A DNA stretch of 7,313 nt from Candidatus Omnitrophota bacterium (GTDB lineage Bacteria > Omnitrophota > Gorgyraeia > Gygaellales > Profunditerraquicolaceae). Location: assembly GCA_017995695.1 (NCBI GenBank), contig JAGOIJ010000080.1:1-7313 (forward strand), in the 5' to 3' direction. The position numbers and the translations under genes were made by a program. Below, in pieces: positions 6,447 to 7,313 of this stretch; within the stretch, counting starts at the first letter, position 1, and the number at the start of each line of letters is the position of its first letter. The notes below the pieces were generated by a model, which made no database searches, was not told where the DNA came from, and was given only the letters and a program-made list of their open reading frames with translations.

Positions 6447-7313
6447 ATGGGTAGAAAACCGTTGGATGTAGAAAAAATCATCATGTCATTGATCATGAGC
6501 GATGATATGGCAACGAAAAAGAAATTAGGCAAAAAGATACAGGATATGGCGTACAAGCGAGGGGTGTATTCTTCAAGCATTCATCAGCTGTATATGGCGC
6601 GCGGTAAGGGTGAGTTTAGCGGTTTTACGGTTCCGGCGATTAATCTGCGTTGCCTCACCCTTGATTTAGCGCGGGCGATTTTTCGCGTAGCCAAACGCAA
6701 TAATTCCGGCGCATTCATTTTCGAGATTGCCAAATCTGAAATGGGGTATACGGCGCAGCCGCCTATTGAATATTCAAGCGTGATTTTAGCTGCGGCAATT
6801 AAGGAAGGGTATACTGGCCCTGTCTTTATCCAGGGCGACCATTTTCAGGCTAATGCTAAGAAATACAAAGAAAACCCCGAGCAGGAGCTTGAAGGTATGA
6901 AGGCATTGATTGCTGATGCGATTGAGAATGGATTCTACAATATCGATATCGACAGCTCAACCTTGGTTGATTTAAGCAAATCCGATCTTAATAAGCAGCA
7001 GCGTGATAATTATGAGGTATGCGCAAAACTCACGCAGTTCATTCGTCAGATTCAGCCCCGCGGCGTTGAGGTTTCTGTCGGTGGTGAAATCGGAGAAGTA
7101 GGGCATCAGAATTCAACCCCGGAAGATTTGCGCGCGTTTATGAATGGTTTCAAGCAGCGGTTACGCAAGGGACGCACTGGCATTAGCAAGATCAGTGTTC
7201 AAACTGGGACATCGCATGGCGGCGTGGTGCTGCCTGATAGAAGCGTCGCGCAGGTCAAGCTTGATTTTGATACCTTGAAAGTAATTTCCAAGATTGCGCG
7301 CGATGAATATGGC
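6447..7313 (+). CDS. Class II aldolase-family protein, probable fructose-bisphosphate aldolase, 3'-truncated
   Basis: Likely cleaves fructose-1,6-bisphosphate to dihydroxyacetone phosphate and glyceraldehyde-3-P using a divalent metal. It is open to the last base: 289 residues are visible with no stop. Class II TIM-barrel traits in order: TVPAINLRCLTLDLARAI (61-78), resembling the usual FNV-N start of strand 1; FIQGDHFQ (127-134), where Asp131-His132 would be the catalytic Asp and a metal His; NIDIDSSTLVD (165-175), resembling the FTS-V-IDGS segment; VGGEIGEVG (211-219), with a candidate metal Glu; and QTGTSHGG (252-259), with a second metal His257, then KLDFDTLK (271-278), much like the K-LDF-LK of FBA. 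The third His and the final phosphate loop lie beyond the window. Its start is 21 bases after pfkA, which supports the FBA role. Unusual points are an N-terminal extension of about 60 residues and a GDHFQ block recalling GatZ/KbaZ-type tagatose-bisphosphate aldolase subunits. A related sugar-phosphate aldolase remains possible. Confidence 0.75.
   Translation, partial: MGRKPLDVEKIIMSLIMSDDMATKKKLGKKIQDMAYKRGVYSSSIHQLYMARGKGEFSGFTVPAINLRCLTLDLARAIFRVAKRNNSGAFIFEIAKSEMGYTAQPPIEYSSVILAAAIKEGYTGPVFIQGDHFQANAKKYKENPEQELEGMKALIADAIENGFYNIDIDSSTLVDLSKSDLNKQQRDNYEVCAKLTQFIRQIQPRGVEVSVGGEIGEVGHQNSTPEDLRAFMNGFKQRLRKGRTGISKISVQTGTSHGGVVLPDRSVAQVKLDFDTLKVISKIARDEYG

Overview
This window is a gene-dense, single-strand stretch of bacterial chromosome. 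Seven protein genes all read on the + strand, and the gaps between six of the junctions are at most 22 bases. The two end genes are cut by the window edges. No tRNA, rRNA, CRISPR array, transposase, attachment site or long repeat is visible.

Layout: (1) 1-1029 is the C-terminal part of PTS enzyme I (ptsI). (2) 1052-2104 is a SIS-domain bifunctional phosphoglucose/phosphomannose isomerase. (3) 2106-2855 is a sugar-1-phosphate nucleotidyltransferase of the RmlA/GlmU-N type. (4) 2855-4033 is S-adenosylmethionine synthetase (metK). (5) 4034-4181 is the only sizeable intergenic gap (148 bases) and can fold into a compact three-way junction. (6) 4182-5438 is a short-form adenosylhomocysteinase (ahcY). 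(7) 5460-6425 is 6-phosphofructokinase (pfkA). (8) 6447-7313 is the N-terminal 289 residues of a class II aldolase-family protein, probably a fructose-bisphosphate aldolase.

The genes form two interleaved themes. Enzyme I (PEP-dependent phosphorelay), the G6P/M6P-F6P isomerase, phosphofructokinase and the aldolase cover upper Embden-Meyerhof glycolysis in order, with the nucleotidyltransferase drawing hexose phosphate into activated sugars for surface polysaccharide. MetK and AhcY make S-adenosylmethionine and clear S-adenosylhomocysteine, the first and third steps of the activated methyl cycle. The tight spacing and the metK start overlapping its neighbour's stop suggest that 1-4033 is one transcription unit. 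ahcY-pfkA-aldolase either continues it or is a second unit behind the structured gap.

Organism: this is an inference from gene content, not from a marker gene. A SIS-type PGI/PMI instead of classical Pgi, an archaeal/Thermotoga-type AhcY carrying GYGWCGKG, and a divergent class II aldolase next to pfkA suggest a deep-branching, uncultivated bacterium. Candidatus Omnitrophota or another lineage near the PVC group is my best guess, with low to moderate confidence. Composition looks moderate and even across the genes, with no obvious sign of recent transfer.

Nothing here is clearly a new system. The best candidates for a second look are the structured gap in front of ahcY, the Asp-to-Asn change in the PFK Mg-binding loop, and the unusual aldolase.
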